This document shows positions 1 to 5,366 of a DNA stretch of 5,577 bases, in pieces. The stretch spans positions 1-5,577 of the forward strand of contig JAUNWB010000108.1 in assembly GCA_030540535.1 (NCBI GenBank), read 5' to 3'. Numbering within the stretch: position 1 is the stretch's first letter; every line of letters starts with the position of its first letter. The DNA comes from Elusimicrobiales bacterium. Lineage in GTDB: Bacteria; Elusimicrobiota; Elusimicrobia; Elusimicrobiales; Elusimicrobiaceae. A program made the position numbers and the translations under genes. The notes under the pieces were generated by a model. That model made no database searches. It was not told where the DNA came from and worked only from the letters and a program-made list of their open reading frames with translations.

Positions 1-332
1 TACCGGAGTCGGACGAAGAAAACGCGCCGCTCAAACGTTACGTTATCATTAACCCGGAAATCGTATCCATGCGCGGGGAAAAGCTGGAAGAAGAAGGATG
101 CCTTTCGCTGCCCGGTTTATGGGCCGAAGTCAAACGCGCCACGGACGTTACGCTTAAATATACCGACGAAAACGGTAAAGAACACGTCAAACGCGCGCGC
201 GGGCTGCTGGCCAAGGCGTTCCAGCACGAGGTGGACCACTTGGACGGCAAACTGTTTATCGATTTGGTGGACCCGAAACTCAAGCCGGAGCTGAAAAAAG
301 CCATTAAAAAGCTGCGGCCGAAATGGAACTGA
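1..332 (+). CDS. def: Peptide deformylase, C-terminal part (5' end outside window)
   Basis: The enzyme removes the formyl group from the N-terminal methionine of new proteins in the cytoplasm, using a bound metal ion. The window opens inside the gene; whole codons run from position 3 and give 109 residues before the TGA at 330-332. Two of the three family motifs are visible: EGCLS (metal-binding Cys at codon 99-101) followed by LPG, and HEVDH (visible residues 75-79), which supplies two metal-binding His and the catalytic Glu. The first motif, GxGLAAxQ, must lie upstream of the window. The LPGLW segment replaces the more usual PGxxA-type spacing with a Trp, a minor variation. The C-terminal tail after HEVDH is about 30 residues and rich in Lys, which is normal for the family. 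The gene is followed after 9 bases by its own intrinsic terminator. The assignment is secure; only the N-terminus is missing. Confidence 0.96.
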   Translation, partial: PESDEENAPLKRYVIINPEIVSMRGEKLEEEGCLSLPGLWAEVKRATDVTLKYTDENGKEHVKRARGLLAKAFQHEVDHLDGKLFIDLVDPKLKPELKKAIKKLRPKWN

Positions 333-341
333 TTTTAAATT

Positions 342-372
342 ACGCCCCGGAGAAACGCTCCGGGGCGTTTTT
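342..372 (+). terminator. Intrinsic terminator after def
   Basis: A perfect 11-bp GC-rich stem (342-352 with 358-368) has a 5-base loop, AAACG, and runs directly into five T residues at 368-372. It begins 9 bases after the def stop. It lies between two converging genes. The minus-strand side lacks a clean T-run, so it mainly serves def, though the hairpin may also help end the pilin transcript. Confidence 0.93.
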
Positions 373-387
373 CATATCATGCGAAGA

Positions 388-873
388 TTAAAATCCCATA
401 CTTTTGCATAATCCTGAAATTTTACTGGTACAGCTTGTTTTGCCCGGGTAGGCGGAATTGTCCAGCCAAACAAGATAGGTGGACGGCGCTTTTTCACGTA
501 AAAGTTCCGTACCTTGTTTTCTCCCGCTGTTGGGAATTCCGTGCGTATCATAAAATTCTAAACTGGCGTTTGTGCCGGCGAACATGTCTACGGCAAATTT
601 ATCGCACCACAGCATAAAACGGGCTGTGCCGCTGGCTTCGCAGTCCGGGTATTCAATGTCCAATTCGTTCCAATATTGCGGATAATCCCCGTTGGCTATA
701 TAATATACTTCCATGGCGTCTTTGAGTGATTTCCCGGCGGTTTGCATTTGGGTAAACCGGCTTTTCGCCACCGCTTTTGTATATTGCGGCAGGGCAACGG
801 CGGATAAAATGCCGATAATGAGTACGACGACCAGTAGTTCTATAAGGGTGAATCCCTTTTTTGTTTTTTGCAT
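388..873 (-). CDS. Type IV pilin-like (prepilin) protein
   Basis: This is a 161-residue prepilin. The leader is MQKTKKG, with expected prepilin peptidase cleavage between G7 and F8. F8 becomes the methylated first residue and E12 the conserved Glu5 of the mature pilin, followed by a hydrophobic helix (about 9-29) ending ALPQY. The body holds NGDYPQYW (61-68) and four Cys (78, 90, 148, 156). The last two are eight residues apart and may close a small C-terminal disulfide loop, as in classical major and minor pilins. It is predicted to be exported and assembled in a type IV pilus or type II secretion pseudopilus; the sequence does not decide which. The ATG at 871-873 has a good ribosome site, AAGGAG (880-885), six bases upstream. 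No assembly genes (pilB, pilC, pilQ) are nearby, so this looks like a stand-alone pilin gene. It lies downstream of gpmA on the same strand, separated by 354 bases full of inverted repeats. Confidence 0.9.
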   Translation of the reverse strand: MQKTKKGFTLIELLVVVLIIGILSAVALPQYTKAVAKSRFTQMQTAGKSLKDAMEVYYIANGDYPQYWNELDIEYPDCEASGTARFMLWCDKFAVDMFAGTNASLEFYDTHGIPNSGRKQGTELLREKAPSTYLVWLDNSAYPGKTSCTSKISGLCKSMGF

Positions 874-937
874 TGAGTTCTCCTTAATTTCTGTTTTTGG
901 AAAACATGCCGCAAAAAAACGGCTGCCATATCCGAGC

Positions 938-1068
938 TAATCCTAGTAACCCAAATATAAACAGCCGCGGTTTGCCGTCCTTGCGGGCGGCAAACACTTG
1001 ACGCAAAACAACCGGGTAATTAGTCCGTTCGTTTTGCGCCCGAAACGACTGTTCTTGGACTAGGATTA
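938..1068. repeat. Long imperfect inverted-repeat element able to fold into a branched structure
   Basis: The outer arms TAATCCTAGT (938-947) and ACTAGGATTA (1059-1068) are perfect complements. The pairing continues inward as CCAA 951-954 with TTGG 1055-1058 and AACAG 960-964 with CTGTT 1049-1053, separated by small bulges. Inside sit two further hairpins. One has an 11-pair stem (970-980 with 985-995, one G-T pair) and a 4-base loop. The other has 8 perfect pairs (1002-1009 with 1031-1038) plus an inner CGG/CCG stem. Together they make a closed three-way-junction shape. On the minus strand the first hairpin has a GCAA (GNRA-type) loop but an A-C mismatch; on the plus strand that pair is G-U. 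The transcribed strand is therefore not resolved. It could be a structured RNA in the pilin 5' leader, a small independent RNA, or a small palindromic mobile element. Confidence 0.6.
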
Positions 1069-1072
1069 TGCC

Positions 1073-1086
1073 TTTGGTATACCAAA
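1073..1086. repeat. 14-base perfect palindrome TTTGGTATACCAAA
   Basis: The 14 bases are fully self-complementary with no spacer. Such a site suits binding by a dimeric regulator, or may simply belong to the neighbouring structured element, which ends 5 bases away. No regulator is encoded nearby. Confidence 0.4.
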
Positions 1087-1091
1087 AGCGC

Positions 1092-1111
1092 ACCGTATTC
1101 TTTAATACGGT
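1092..1111. repeat. Short hairpin between gpmA and the pilin gene
   Basis: Eight perfect pairs (1092-1099 with 1104-1111) close a 4-base loop. Read on the minus strand it is followed, after GCGC, by four T residues, so it might act as a weak terminator for gpmA. It is not a typical one, because the T-run is short and displaced. Confidence 0.35.
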
Positions 1112-1135
1112 TCCAAAAACAGATTAAATTTGCAG

Positions 1136-1157
1136 CCGGGCTTTTTCTTGGGCCCGG
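1136..1157 (-). terminator. Possible weak terminator hairpin after gpmA
   Basis: A 6-pair GC stem (1136-1141 with 1152-1157) encloses a 10-base loop about 70 bases past the gpmA stop. On the minus strand it is followed by CTGCAAATTT rather than a T-run, so intrinsic termination here would be inefficient. Some gpmA transcripts may therefore read on towards the pilin gene. Confidence 0.3.
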
Positions 1158-1227
1158 GGTCTGGCAACAAGCTCCTTATGTTGGAATGATTTATTCTAGC
1201 ATATTTGGCTTTTTAGCTTCAGTGCTG

Positions 1228-1977
1228 TTACCGTGTCGTTTTTCCCTGTGCGGCCACGGCGGCCATTTTGCGTTTGATTTCTTCCGGGTCGCCCAAAAAA
1301 TAATCTTTCTGCAAAATCCGTCCGTTGTTAAATTCAAACACGTACGGTACGCCCGTGGGCAGGTTTAAATTGACGATTTCTTTGTCCGACAGGTTCTTTA
1401 AATACTTTACAATCCCGCGCAAACTGTTTCCGTGCGCCGCCACCAAGATTTCGTTCGCTTCCGCCAGGCGCGGGAAAATCACTTCTTCCCAGTACGGCAT
1501 TAGCCGTTCCACCGTGTCTTTTAAGGATTCCGTCAGCGGAAGATAGGCGGGCGGTATATTTTCGTAGCGTTTGTCGTTTTGCGGGGCGCGCGGGTCGTCC
1601 GGGTCCAGTGCGGGCGGGCGCACGTCATAACTCCGGCGCCAGATTTTTACTTGTTCTTCGCCGTATTTGGCGGCGGTTTCGGCCTTGTTGAGCCCCTGCA
1701 AGGCCCCGTAGTGTTTTTCGTTAAGCCGCCAGTCTTTTTCCACGGGCAGCCAATCCTGGTCCAGTATATCTAACACTTCGTTCAGCGTTTTGATGGCGCG
1801 CTTTAAGTAAGACGTATACGCCGCGTCAAAATAAAAACCGGCGTTTTTTAACAGCTCTCCGGCCCGGCGGGCTTCCTGTACGCCCAGCGGCGTCAGGTCC
1901 ACATCCGTCCAGCCCGTAAAACGGTTTTCCAAATTCCATTGGCTTTGCCCATGGCGCAGTAGTACGATTCTTTTCAT
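1228..1977 (-). CDS. gpmA: 2,3-bisphosphoglycerate-dependent phosphoglycerate mutase
   Basis: This cytoplasmic glycolytic enzyme interconverts 3-phosphoglycerate and 2-phosphoglycerate through a phospho-histidine. The 249-residue product matches the usual family length of about 250. The phosphohistidine motif RHGQSQWN spans residues 8-15 with catalytic H9; the common form is RHGES, and RHGQS also occurs in the family. Other active-site positions are R60, E87 (in [15 protein letters not shown]) and H182 (in AAHGNSLRG), at the spacing expected for the dPGM type and not the short phosphatase-like relatives. The open frame extends to 2004, but the start is taken at ATG 1975-1977. There the product begins directly with [10 protein letters not shown], and a purine-rich ribosome site (AGGGGGA, 1983-1989) lies six bases upstream. 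The nine extra residues of the longer form would fall across that site. It diverges from the lysA transcript. No confident promoter was found for it, though TATA-like palindromic bases lie at 1987-1998. Confidence 0.95.
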   Translation of the reverse strand: MKRIVLLRHGQSQWNLENRFTGWTDVDLTPLGVQEARRAGELLKNAGFYFDAAYTSYLKRAIKTLNEVLDILDQDWLPVEKDWRLNEKHYGALQGLNKAETAAKYGEEQVKIWRRSYDVRPPALDPDDPRAPQNDKRYENIPPAYLPLTESLKDTVERLMPYWEEVIFPRLAEANEILVAAHGNSLRGIVKYLKNLSDKEIVNLNLPTGVPYVFEFNNGRILQKDYFLGDPEEIKRKMAAVAAQGKTTR

Positions 1978-2111
1978 AAATGTCCCCCTATATATAGGTA
2001 GCATACGCGCAAGTCGGCTTTTTGGCGCGGGATAAAAAGGATTAGCCCGGCTGTGGAAAAACGCAAAAAGTACGACGGCGGACCGTGTGTTGCCGCTGTG
2101 CCGGAAGCGGA
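1978..2111. other. Divergent intergenic region between gpmA and the lysA promoter
   Basis: The region carries the gpmA ribosome site and, overlapping it, the 12-base palindrome CCTATATATAGG (1987-1998), which may contain part of the gpmA promoter. No gene, RNA consensus or terminator is visible in the remainder. Confidence 0.5.
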
Positions 2112-2140
2112 TTGCGGCGGCCGGAGAAATTTGTTATACT
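2112..2140 (+). promoter_or_regulatory. Sigma-70-type promoter of the lysA transcript
   Basis: TTGCGG (2112-2117) and TATACT (2135-2140) match the -35 and -10 consensus at five and four or more positions and are separated by the ideal 17 bases. Transcription is expected to begin near 2146-2147. That is the ATG of the small leader frame, so its message would be almost leaderless. Confidence 0.75.
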
Positions 2141-2146
2141 GACTCT

Positions 2147-2239
2147 ATGAATTTTATTTTATCCGTCAAACGCGTAAGCAAACAGAACAAGGGCAAAAAA
2201 TGCTCTTGCGTGCTTGCTTACAATTTTGCGGAAAAATAA
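2147..2239 (+). CDS. Putative lysine-rich leader peptide upstream of lysA
   Basis: A 30-codon frame starts with ATG at 2147 and ends with TAA at 2237-2239. The peptide contains six Lys (positions 8, 12, 15, 17, 18 and 30), with the cluster K15-G-K17-K18 in the middle. It lies between a good promoter and a strong terminator that precedes lysA, the gene for the last step of lysine synthesis. This is the arrangement of leader peptides in amino-acid attenuators such as trp, his and thr. The Lys cluster sits at the apex of the leader hairpin (2174-2221), so a ribosome waiting for lysyl-tRNA would disrupt that hairpin. Against it: no ribosome site at a normal distance (a GGAG at 2123-2126 is upstream of the expected transcription start), and Lys codons are common in A-rich DNA. 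A role as a translated leader is inferred, not shown. Confidence 0.45.
   Translation: MNFILSVKRVSKQNKGKKCSCVLAYNFAEK
2174..2221 (+). promoter_or_regulatory. Leader hairpin within the lysA attenuator
   Basis: The outer arms GTAAGCAA (2174-2181) and TTGCTTAC (2214-2221) pair perfectly. Inside, CAAGGGCA (2188-2195) pairs with TGCTCTTG (2201-2208) with one G-U pair around a loop of five A. The 3' arm can also pair with GTAAGCGG in the terminator (2281-2288) using six Watson-Crick and two G-U pairs. The 5' arm can pair with GCTTA of the opposite terminator arm. This shared sequence suggests competing structures, but the terminator stem is clearly the stronger one. Confidence 0.55.
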
Positions 2240-2263
2240 CAATTTAATTTAAAACCGGTTTGC

Positions 2264-2299
2264 AACGCCTCCGCTTAATTGTAAGCGGAGGCGTTTTTT
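2264..2299 (+). terminator. Intrinsic terminator upstream of lysA (likely attenuator)
   Basis: A perfect 14-bp stem (2264-2277 with 2282-2295) has the 4-base loop ATTG and runs into six T residues (2294-2299). It lies 25 bases past the leader stop and 25 bases before the lysA ATG, downstream of the only promoter seen for lysA. Unless another promoter exists, lysA expression needs read-through, so conditional termination is likely. The alternative is that it ends a separate short RNA of about 150 bases. Confidence 0.9.
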
Positions 2300-2323
2300 G
2301 TGTTGCAGCCAAGGAGAAACTGT

Positions 2324-3574
2324 ATGTGTTTTCATTACCATAACGGAGAACTTTACGCGGAGGGGGTGGATTTGAAAAAAATCGCCCGGGAAGTCGGCAC
2401 GCCTTTTTATTGCTATTCTTCCGAAAAACTCACGCGCAATTTTGAAGCCTACCGCCGCGCGCTTGCGGATTTTCATTCCACGGTGTGTTATTCGGTCAAA
2501 GCCAATACGAATTTGGCCGTCGTATCCACGCTGGCACGGATGGGCGGCGGGGCGGACGTGGTATCGGCCGGAGAGATGTATGTAGCGATGAAAGCGGGCA
2601 TTCCGGCGGATAAAATCGTGTTTTCGGGCGTAGGTAAAACGGCGGCGGAACTGGAAGCCGCAATAAAAAACCAAATTTTGCAAATTAACGCCGAATCCGC
2701 CGCCGAGGTGGAAACCATTAACCAAATTGCACTGCGGCTGGGGGTCAAAGCCAATGTGGCCCTGCGCGTCAACCCGGACGTGGATGCGCTGACGCACGTC
2801 AAAATCACCACCGGCAAGAAAGAAAATAAATTCGGCGTGGACTGGGACGACGCCCACCGCCTTTACCGCGAAGCCGCCAACATGGAGGGCATCCGTTTGG
2901 CTGGTATCGCGGTGCATATCGGTTCACAGCTGCTGGACGTGGAACCGTTCCGGCTGGCGTTTACGAAAATTGCGGGGATGGTGCGCGAACTGGAAGCCGA
3001 AGGCATCGTTTTGGATAACATTGATTTGGGCGGCGGACTGGGCATTAATTACAATGTGGAACTGCCTCCCACCTGCGCGGCGTACGCGGACGTAGTGCGC
3101 GAAACGCTGGGGGCTTTAAACAAACATATCATCGTGGAGCCGGGCCGTTCGGTGGTCGGCAGCGCGGGGATTTTGGTAACGGAAGTGATTTGCACCAAAA
3201 AAATGGGAAGTAAAAATTTTATCGTAGTGGATGCGGGGTTTAACGACCTTGTCCGGCCCGCCATGTACGATGCGTGGCATACCATTTTGCCCGTATCCAA
3301 AAAAGGCGTGGCGCCGTTAATTGCCGATATCGTGGGACCCATTTGCGAATCGGGCGACGTATTCGCCAAAGACCGCATTATTGAGCCTGTACAAGCGGGC
3401 CGGCTGCTTGCTATAATGTGTGCTGGAGCGTACGGCGCGTCCATGTCGTCCGTTTACAATTTCCGTCCGCTCGTGCCGGAAGTGATGGTGCGCGGGGAGG
3501 AATACGCCGTCGTGCGCAAACGCACTTCTTATGAAGAAATGCTCTCGGGGCATGCGCTGCCCCAGTGGTTATAG
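2324..3574 (+). CDS. lysA: Diaminopimelate decarboxylase
   Basis: The enzyme decarboxylates meso-diaminopimelate to L-lysine, the last step of lysine synthesis, with pyridoxal phosphate (PLP) in the cytoplasm. The 416 residues fit the usual length. The fold-type III barrel carries the PLP lysine K59 (CYSVKANTN), HIGSQ (198-202), the phosphate-binding GGGLGI (236-241) and EPGRS (272-276). The C-terminal part has RPAMY (311-315), CESGD (341-345) with the catalytic Cys contributed across the dimer, GAYG (368-371) and YNFRP (378-382). CESGD and HIGSQ separate it from ornithine and arginine decarboxylases of the same fold. The frame is open further up with a GTG at 2300, but that lies at the end of the terminator. 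ATG 2324 has AAGGAG (2311-2316) seven bases upstream and is the clear start. The next gene, an aspartokinase, follows after 9 bases, so first and last enzymes of the pathway are co-transcribed. Confidence 0.97.
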   Translation: MCFHYHNGELYAEGVDLKKIAREVGTPFYCYSSEKLTRNFEAYRRALADFHSTVCYSVKANTNLAVVSTLARMGGGADVVSAGEMYVAMKAGIPADKIVFSGVGKTAAELEAAIKNQILQINAESAAEVETINQIALRLGVKANVALRVNPDVDALTHVKITTGKKENKFGVDWDDAHRLYREAANMEGIRLAGIAVHIGSQLLDVEPFRLAFTKIAGMVRELEAEGIVLDNIDLGGGLGINYNVELPPTCAAYADVVRETLGALNKHIIVEPGRSVVGSAGILVTEVICTKKMGSKNFIVVDAGFNDLVRPAMYDAWHTILPVSKKGVAPLIADIVGPICESGDVFAKDRIIEPVQAGRLLAIMCAGAYGASMSSVYNFRPLVPEVMVRGEEYAVVRKRTSYEEMLSGHALPQWL

Positions 3575-3583
3575 GACAATTTT

Positions 3584-4312
3584 ATGAGACAAATCTGCAT
3601 TATGAAATTCGGCGGCAATACGCTGGCCAACAAACAAAAACTGCTTATGGCCGCCGATTTGATTAAATCCCGCTATGATGACAATTATATTCCCGTTATC
3701 GTTGCGTCGGCCAACGGCAACTTGACGGACGTACTGTTGGACCACGCCTACAGCATCGCCGCCAACCCGGATAAACGCGAACTGGATATGCTCGTCACCA
3801 CCGGCGAACGCGTCAGTGTGGCTTTGCTGTCTATCGCTTTGCGCGCGATTGGGGTGCCGTCCGTGTCGCTGACGGGTTCGCAAATCGGCCTGATTACCAC
3901 CTGCACGCATACGGGCGCGGACATTTTATCTTTAAAAGGTGACCGTTTGGTGCGGGAAATTGAATTTGGGCACGTTCCCGTAGTGGCCGGCTTCCAAGGC
4001 ATTGGGGAAAATAAAGAAATCACCACGCTTAAACGCGGCGGGTCGGACGTGTCCGCCGTGTTTTTAGCCAGCCAGCTGGGCGCGGACCACGTGGAGATGA
4101 TTAAAGACGTGGACGGCGTGTATTCCGCCGACCCCAACAAAGACGAAAAAGCCCAAAAATACGAAGTGCTGGATTTTGACGAAATGTATAAACTCGCCTT
4201 GAACGGGGCGAACGTACTCCACCCGGACGCTGTGCGCCTTGCTAAAGAAAAGGGCGTGGAAATCCGTATCGTGCATTACCAAACGGGGCGGACGGGCACC
4301 GTGATTCGTTAG
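3584..4312 (+). CDS. Aspartokinase, catalytic domain only (no ACT domains)
   Basis: It is predicted to phosphorylate L-aspartate with ATP, the first step towards lysine, threonine, methionine and diaminopimelate. Its 242 residues are one amino-acid-kinase domain. KFGGNT (8-13) matches the aspartokinase KFGGTS signature with N for T. Further on come VIVASANGNLTD, a TTGERVSVALLS substrate segment, GFQGIG, the aspartokinase-specific KRGGSDVSAVFLA, KDVDGVYSADP and GANVLHPDAV. UMP kinase and glutamate kinase, of similar size, lack the RGGSD and GER blocks in this form. Typical aspartokinases have about 400-450 residues with two C-terminal ACT domains that bind lysine or threonine. Here the frame ends in TAG right after the kinase core, and the DNA downstream encodes unrelated membrane proteins, so this is not a frameshifted longer gene. 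Feedback inhibition through ACT domains should therefore be absent. The ribosome site AGGA (3573-3576) overlaps the lysA stop, suggesting coupled translation. Confidence 0.93.
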   Translation: MRQICIMKFGGNTLANKQKLLMAADLIKSRYDDNYIPVIVASANGNLTDVLLDHAYSIAANPDKRELDMLVTTGERVSVALLSIALRAIGVPSVSLTGSQIGLITTCTHTGADILSLKGDRLVREIEFGHVPVVAGFQGIGENKEITTLKRGGSDVSAVFLASQLGADHVEMIKDVDGVYSADPNKDEKAQKYEVLDFDEMYKLALNGANVLHPDAVRLAKEKGVEIRIVHYQTGRTGTVIR

Positions 4313-4320
4313 GAGAAATA

Positions 4321-4485
4321 ATGGCTTTTAAATTCAGCTTAATTAATTTAGCGGCGTTTCTGCTTTTGGGCGGGGCCGTTTACTTATGGGGCCCCGGCTG
4401 GGGCAGCTTGTGGCGCGCCGCAGGCAGCGCGTTATTGTACGCCGCCGTATTCGGGGCGTGCTTTGTAGTTGTCAAAAGACGGTAG
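4321..4485 (+). CDS. Small two-helix membrane protein, 54 aa, unknown function
   Basis: This short gene follows the aspartokinase stop by 8 bases. Its ribosome site AGGAG (4311-4315) overlaps that stop and lies five bases before the ATG, an arrangement that strongly suggests real, coupled translation. The product has two hydrophobic stretches, roughly residues 5-23 and 36-51. They are joined by a Gly/Trp-rich turn (YLWGPGWGSLWR) and end in the basic tail KRR. The tail favours a cytoplasmic C-terminus, and with two helices the N-terminus would also face the cytoplasm. Codon use resembles the neighbours. I do not recognise a family. Nothing in the sequence ties it to lysine metabolism except its place in the operon. 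Confidence 0.72.
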   Translation: MAFKFSLINLAAFLLLGGAVYLWGPGWGSLWRAAGSALLYAAVFGACFVVVKRR

Positions 4486-4505
4486 TTTGACGGGGAACGA
4501 AATAG

Positions 4506-4802
4506 ATGAACCCATTTTCCTTATTACAGTTCTTGCCGGTGATTATGGTGCCCTGGCGGCCGGGCGGGCAGCCTGTTATACGAAATGCCTCTCTGGCCGG
4601 ATTAAAGGCGTGCGGTGTTGCCGTTATCGTGCTGGGGCTGATCATTTATTTTTGGTTCGTAAAGTGGTATCGGGCGCACCCCGTGTGGGGTAAAATTATT
4701 GTGTGGACCGCGGCGGTATGGTGCGTTTTGCGGCTGATAGGAATTATCCGTTCTTTTTGCGATGACCCCTATACCCGCGTAAAATCCGATACATACAAAT
4801 AA
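4506..4802 (+). CDS. Small membrane protein, 98 aa, unknown function
   Basis: The ATG at 4506 is preceded nine bases upstream by GGGGA (4492-4496), a usable ribosome site, and lies 20 bases after the previous small gene. Two strongly hydrophobic segments are visible, about residues 33-52 (containing VAVIVLGLIIYFWF) and 63-81 (containing IIVWTAAVW and LIGII). They are separated by a short basic and aromatic turn (VKWYRAHPVWGK). The N-terminal 30 residues are Pro-rich and only partly hydrophobic, and the C-terminus is hydrophilic (CDDPYTRVKSDTYK). It is probably an inner-membrane protein. No catalytic motif or known family was recognised. A competing frame at 4469-4693 lacks a ribosome site and the hydrophobic pattern and was judged a shadow. 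Confidence 0.72.
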   Translation: MNPFSLLQFLPVIMVPWRPGGQPVIRNASLAGLKACGVAVIVLGLIIYFWFVKWYRAHPVWGKIIVWTAAVWCVLRLIGIIRSFCDDPYTRVKSDTYK

Positions 4803-4833
4803 AAATCTGCCTAAAATATGCTAAGATAAGAAC

Positions 4834-5271
4834 ATGGAAAACACTGTCATTTTACAATTAATCGGGTTTACCGTTTGCTTTATTTTACTGTTCGTTTTTA
4901 CGGCCAAATACCGCGCCGCGCTGGCGCACGAAACGGATTTCGAGCCGGCGGTGGAAGATTTAACCGTGGTTACCGTGGCCCAGCAGCCCGCTTATAAACC
5001 GCGCGCCGCCATTTTGCAGTCCCTGCAGGGAGCGGCGTCTTTGGAAACGGCGGACTTAAAAGAAAAAGTAAAAGATTTGCATTATCGGTTGGAAGAACTT
5101 AAAATCGCGCAGGACAAAACCAGCGGCGAATTTGCCAAACAAATGGCCCGCATGGAACAGCGCATCAGCACTTTCGAACAGGAATATGTAGTCAAACTTC
5201 AGCCTACTTTGCTTAGCTTGATTGAAGAGTTGGAAAACATGAAAGTGTCTGAAAATAAAACCGAAAAATAA
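4834..5271 (+). CDS. Membrane-anchored coiled-coil protein, 145 aa, unknown function
   Basis: The N-terminus holds one hydrophobic helix (about residues 6-24, containing GFTVCFILLFVFTA) followed by K and R. This predicts a single membrane anchor with the remainder on the cytoplasmic side. A linker rich in Val, Pro and Ala (about 36-70) leads to a charged region, 72-116, with the heptad-like spacing of a coiled coil (LKEKVKDLHYRLEELKI and MARMEQRISTFEQEY). A second short amphipathic helix follows at about 120-137, and the tail is hydrophilic. The overall plan recalls small scaffold or division-type proteins, but no family is recognised and no function is claimed. The ATG at 4834 has only a weak ribosome site (TAAGATAAG), although ATG and helix fit well. 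It is the last gene before a clear terminator. Confidence 0.75.
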   Translation: MENTVILQLIGFTVCFILLFVFTAKYRAALAHETDFEPAVEDLTVVTVAQQPAYKPRAAILQSLQGAASLETADLKEKVKDLHYRLEELKIAQDKTSGEFAKQMARMEQRISTFEQEYVVKLQPTLLSLIEELENMKVSENKTEK

Positions 5272-5294
5272 TTTTAACGCACTTTAAAAAATGC

Positions 5295-5331
5295 AAAACC
5301 GCCGCTCTTTTTGCGGCGGTTTTCTTTTTTT
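5295..5331 (+). terminator. Intrinsic terminator closing the lysA unit
   Basis: An 11-bp perfect stem (5295-5305 with 5313-5323) has a 7-base loop and is followed, after one C, by seven T residues (5325-5331). It starts 23 bases after the stop of the coiled-coil gene, with no terminator seen between there and lysA. The five genes therefore probably form one transcription unit. Confidence 0.93.
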
Positions 5332-5366
5332 GGCGGGGATTGAAGGGGGTGAAAAATGCAAAAAAA

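Larger units (their letters stand above)
874..1227. other. Non-coding gap between gpmA and the pilin gene, rich in inverted repeats
   Basis: This 354-base stretch contains no convincing protein gene. The longest minus-strand frame (884-1093) starts with GTG, has no ribosome site, and runs straight through the strongest inverted repeats. From left to right the gap holds the pilin ribosome site (880-885), a large foldable element (938-1068), a 14-base palindrome (1073-1086), an 8-bp hairpin (1092-1111) and a GC-rich hairpin (1136-1157). No match to tmRNA, RNase P RNA, SRP RNA, 6S RNA or a c-di-GMP riboswitch consensus was recognised by eye. In the direction of transcription it is both the 3' flank of gpmA and the 5' flank of the pilin gene. 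Confidence 0.7.

Noticed and set aside
938..1068. c-di-GMP riboswitch, tmRNA, 6S RNA, SRP RNA, RNase P RNA or integron attC site
   Set aside because: None of the conserved strings of these RNAs could be found on either strand, and the arm ends do not match the attC core pattern.
884..1093. Minus-strand frame of 69 codons between gpmA and the pilin gene
   Set aside because: It begins with GTG, has no ribosome site, runs into the pilin ribosome site, and its sequence is mostly imposed by the inverted repeats of the structured element.
1978..2004. Upstream start for gpmA at 2004
   Set aside because: The extra nine codons cross the ribosome site of the internal ATG, and the family product begins just before the RHG motif.
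2147..2299. L-box lysine riboswitch or T-box leader for lysA
   Set aside because: The distance from promoter to terminator is too short for an L-box, its conserved core was not seen, and no T-box sequence (AGGGTGGNACC) is present.
2300..2323. Upstream GTG start for lysA at 2300
   Set aside because: It lies at the end of the terminator T-run and has no ribosome site, whereas ATG 2324 has AAGGAG at the right distance.
2249..2917. Long minus-strand frame opposite lysA (222 codons)
   Set aside because: It is antisense to a well-supported enzyme gene and rich in His, Arg, Phe and Gly as expected of a reverse-strand shadow. It also crosses the terminator.
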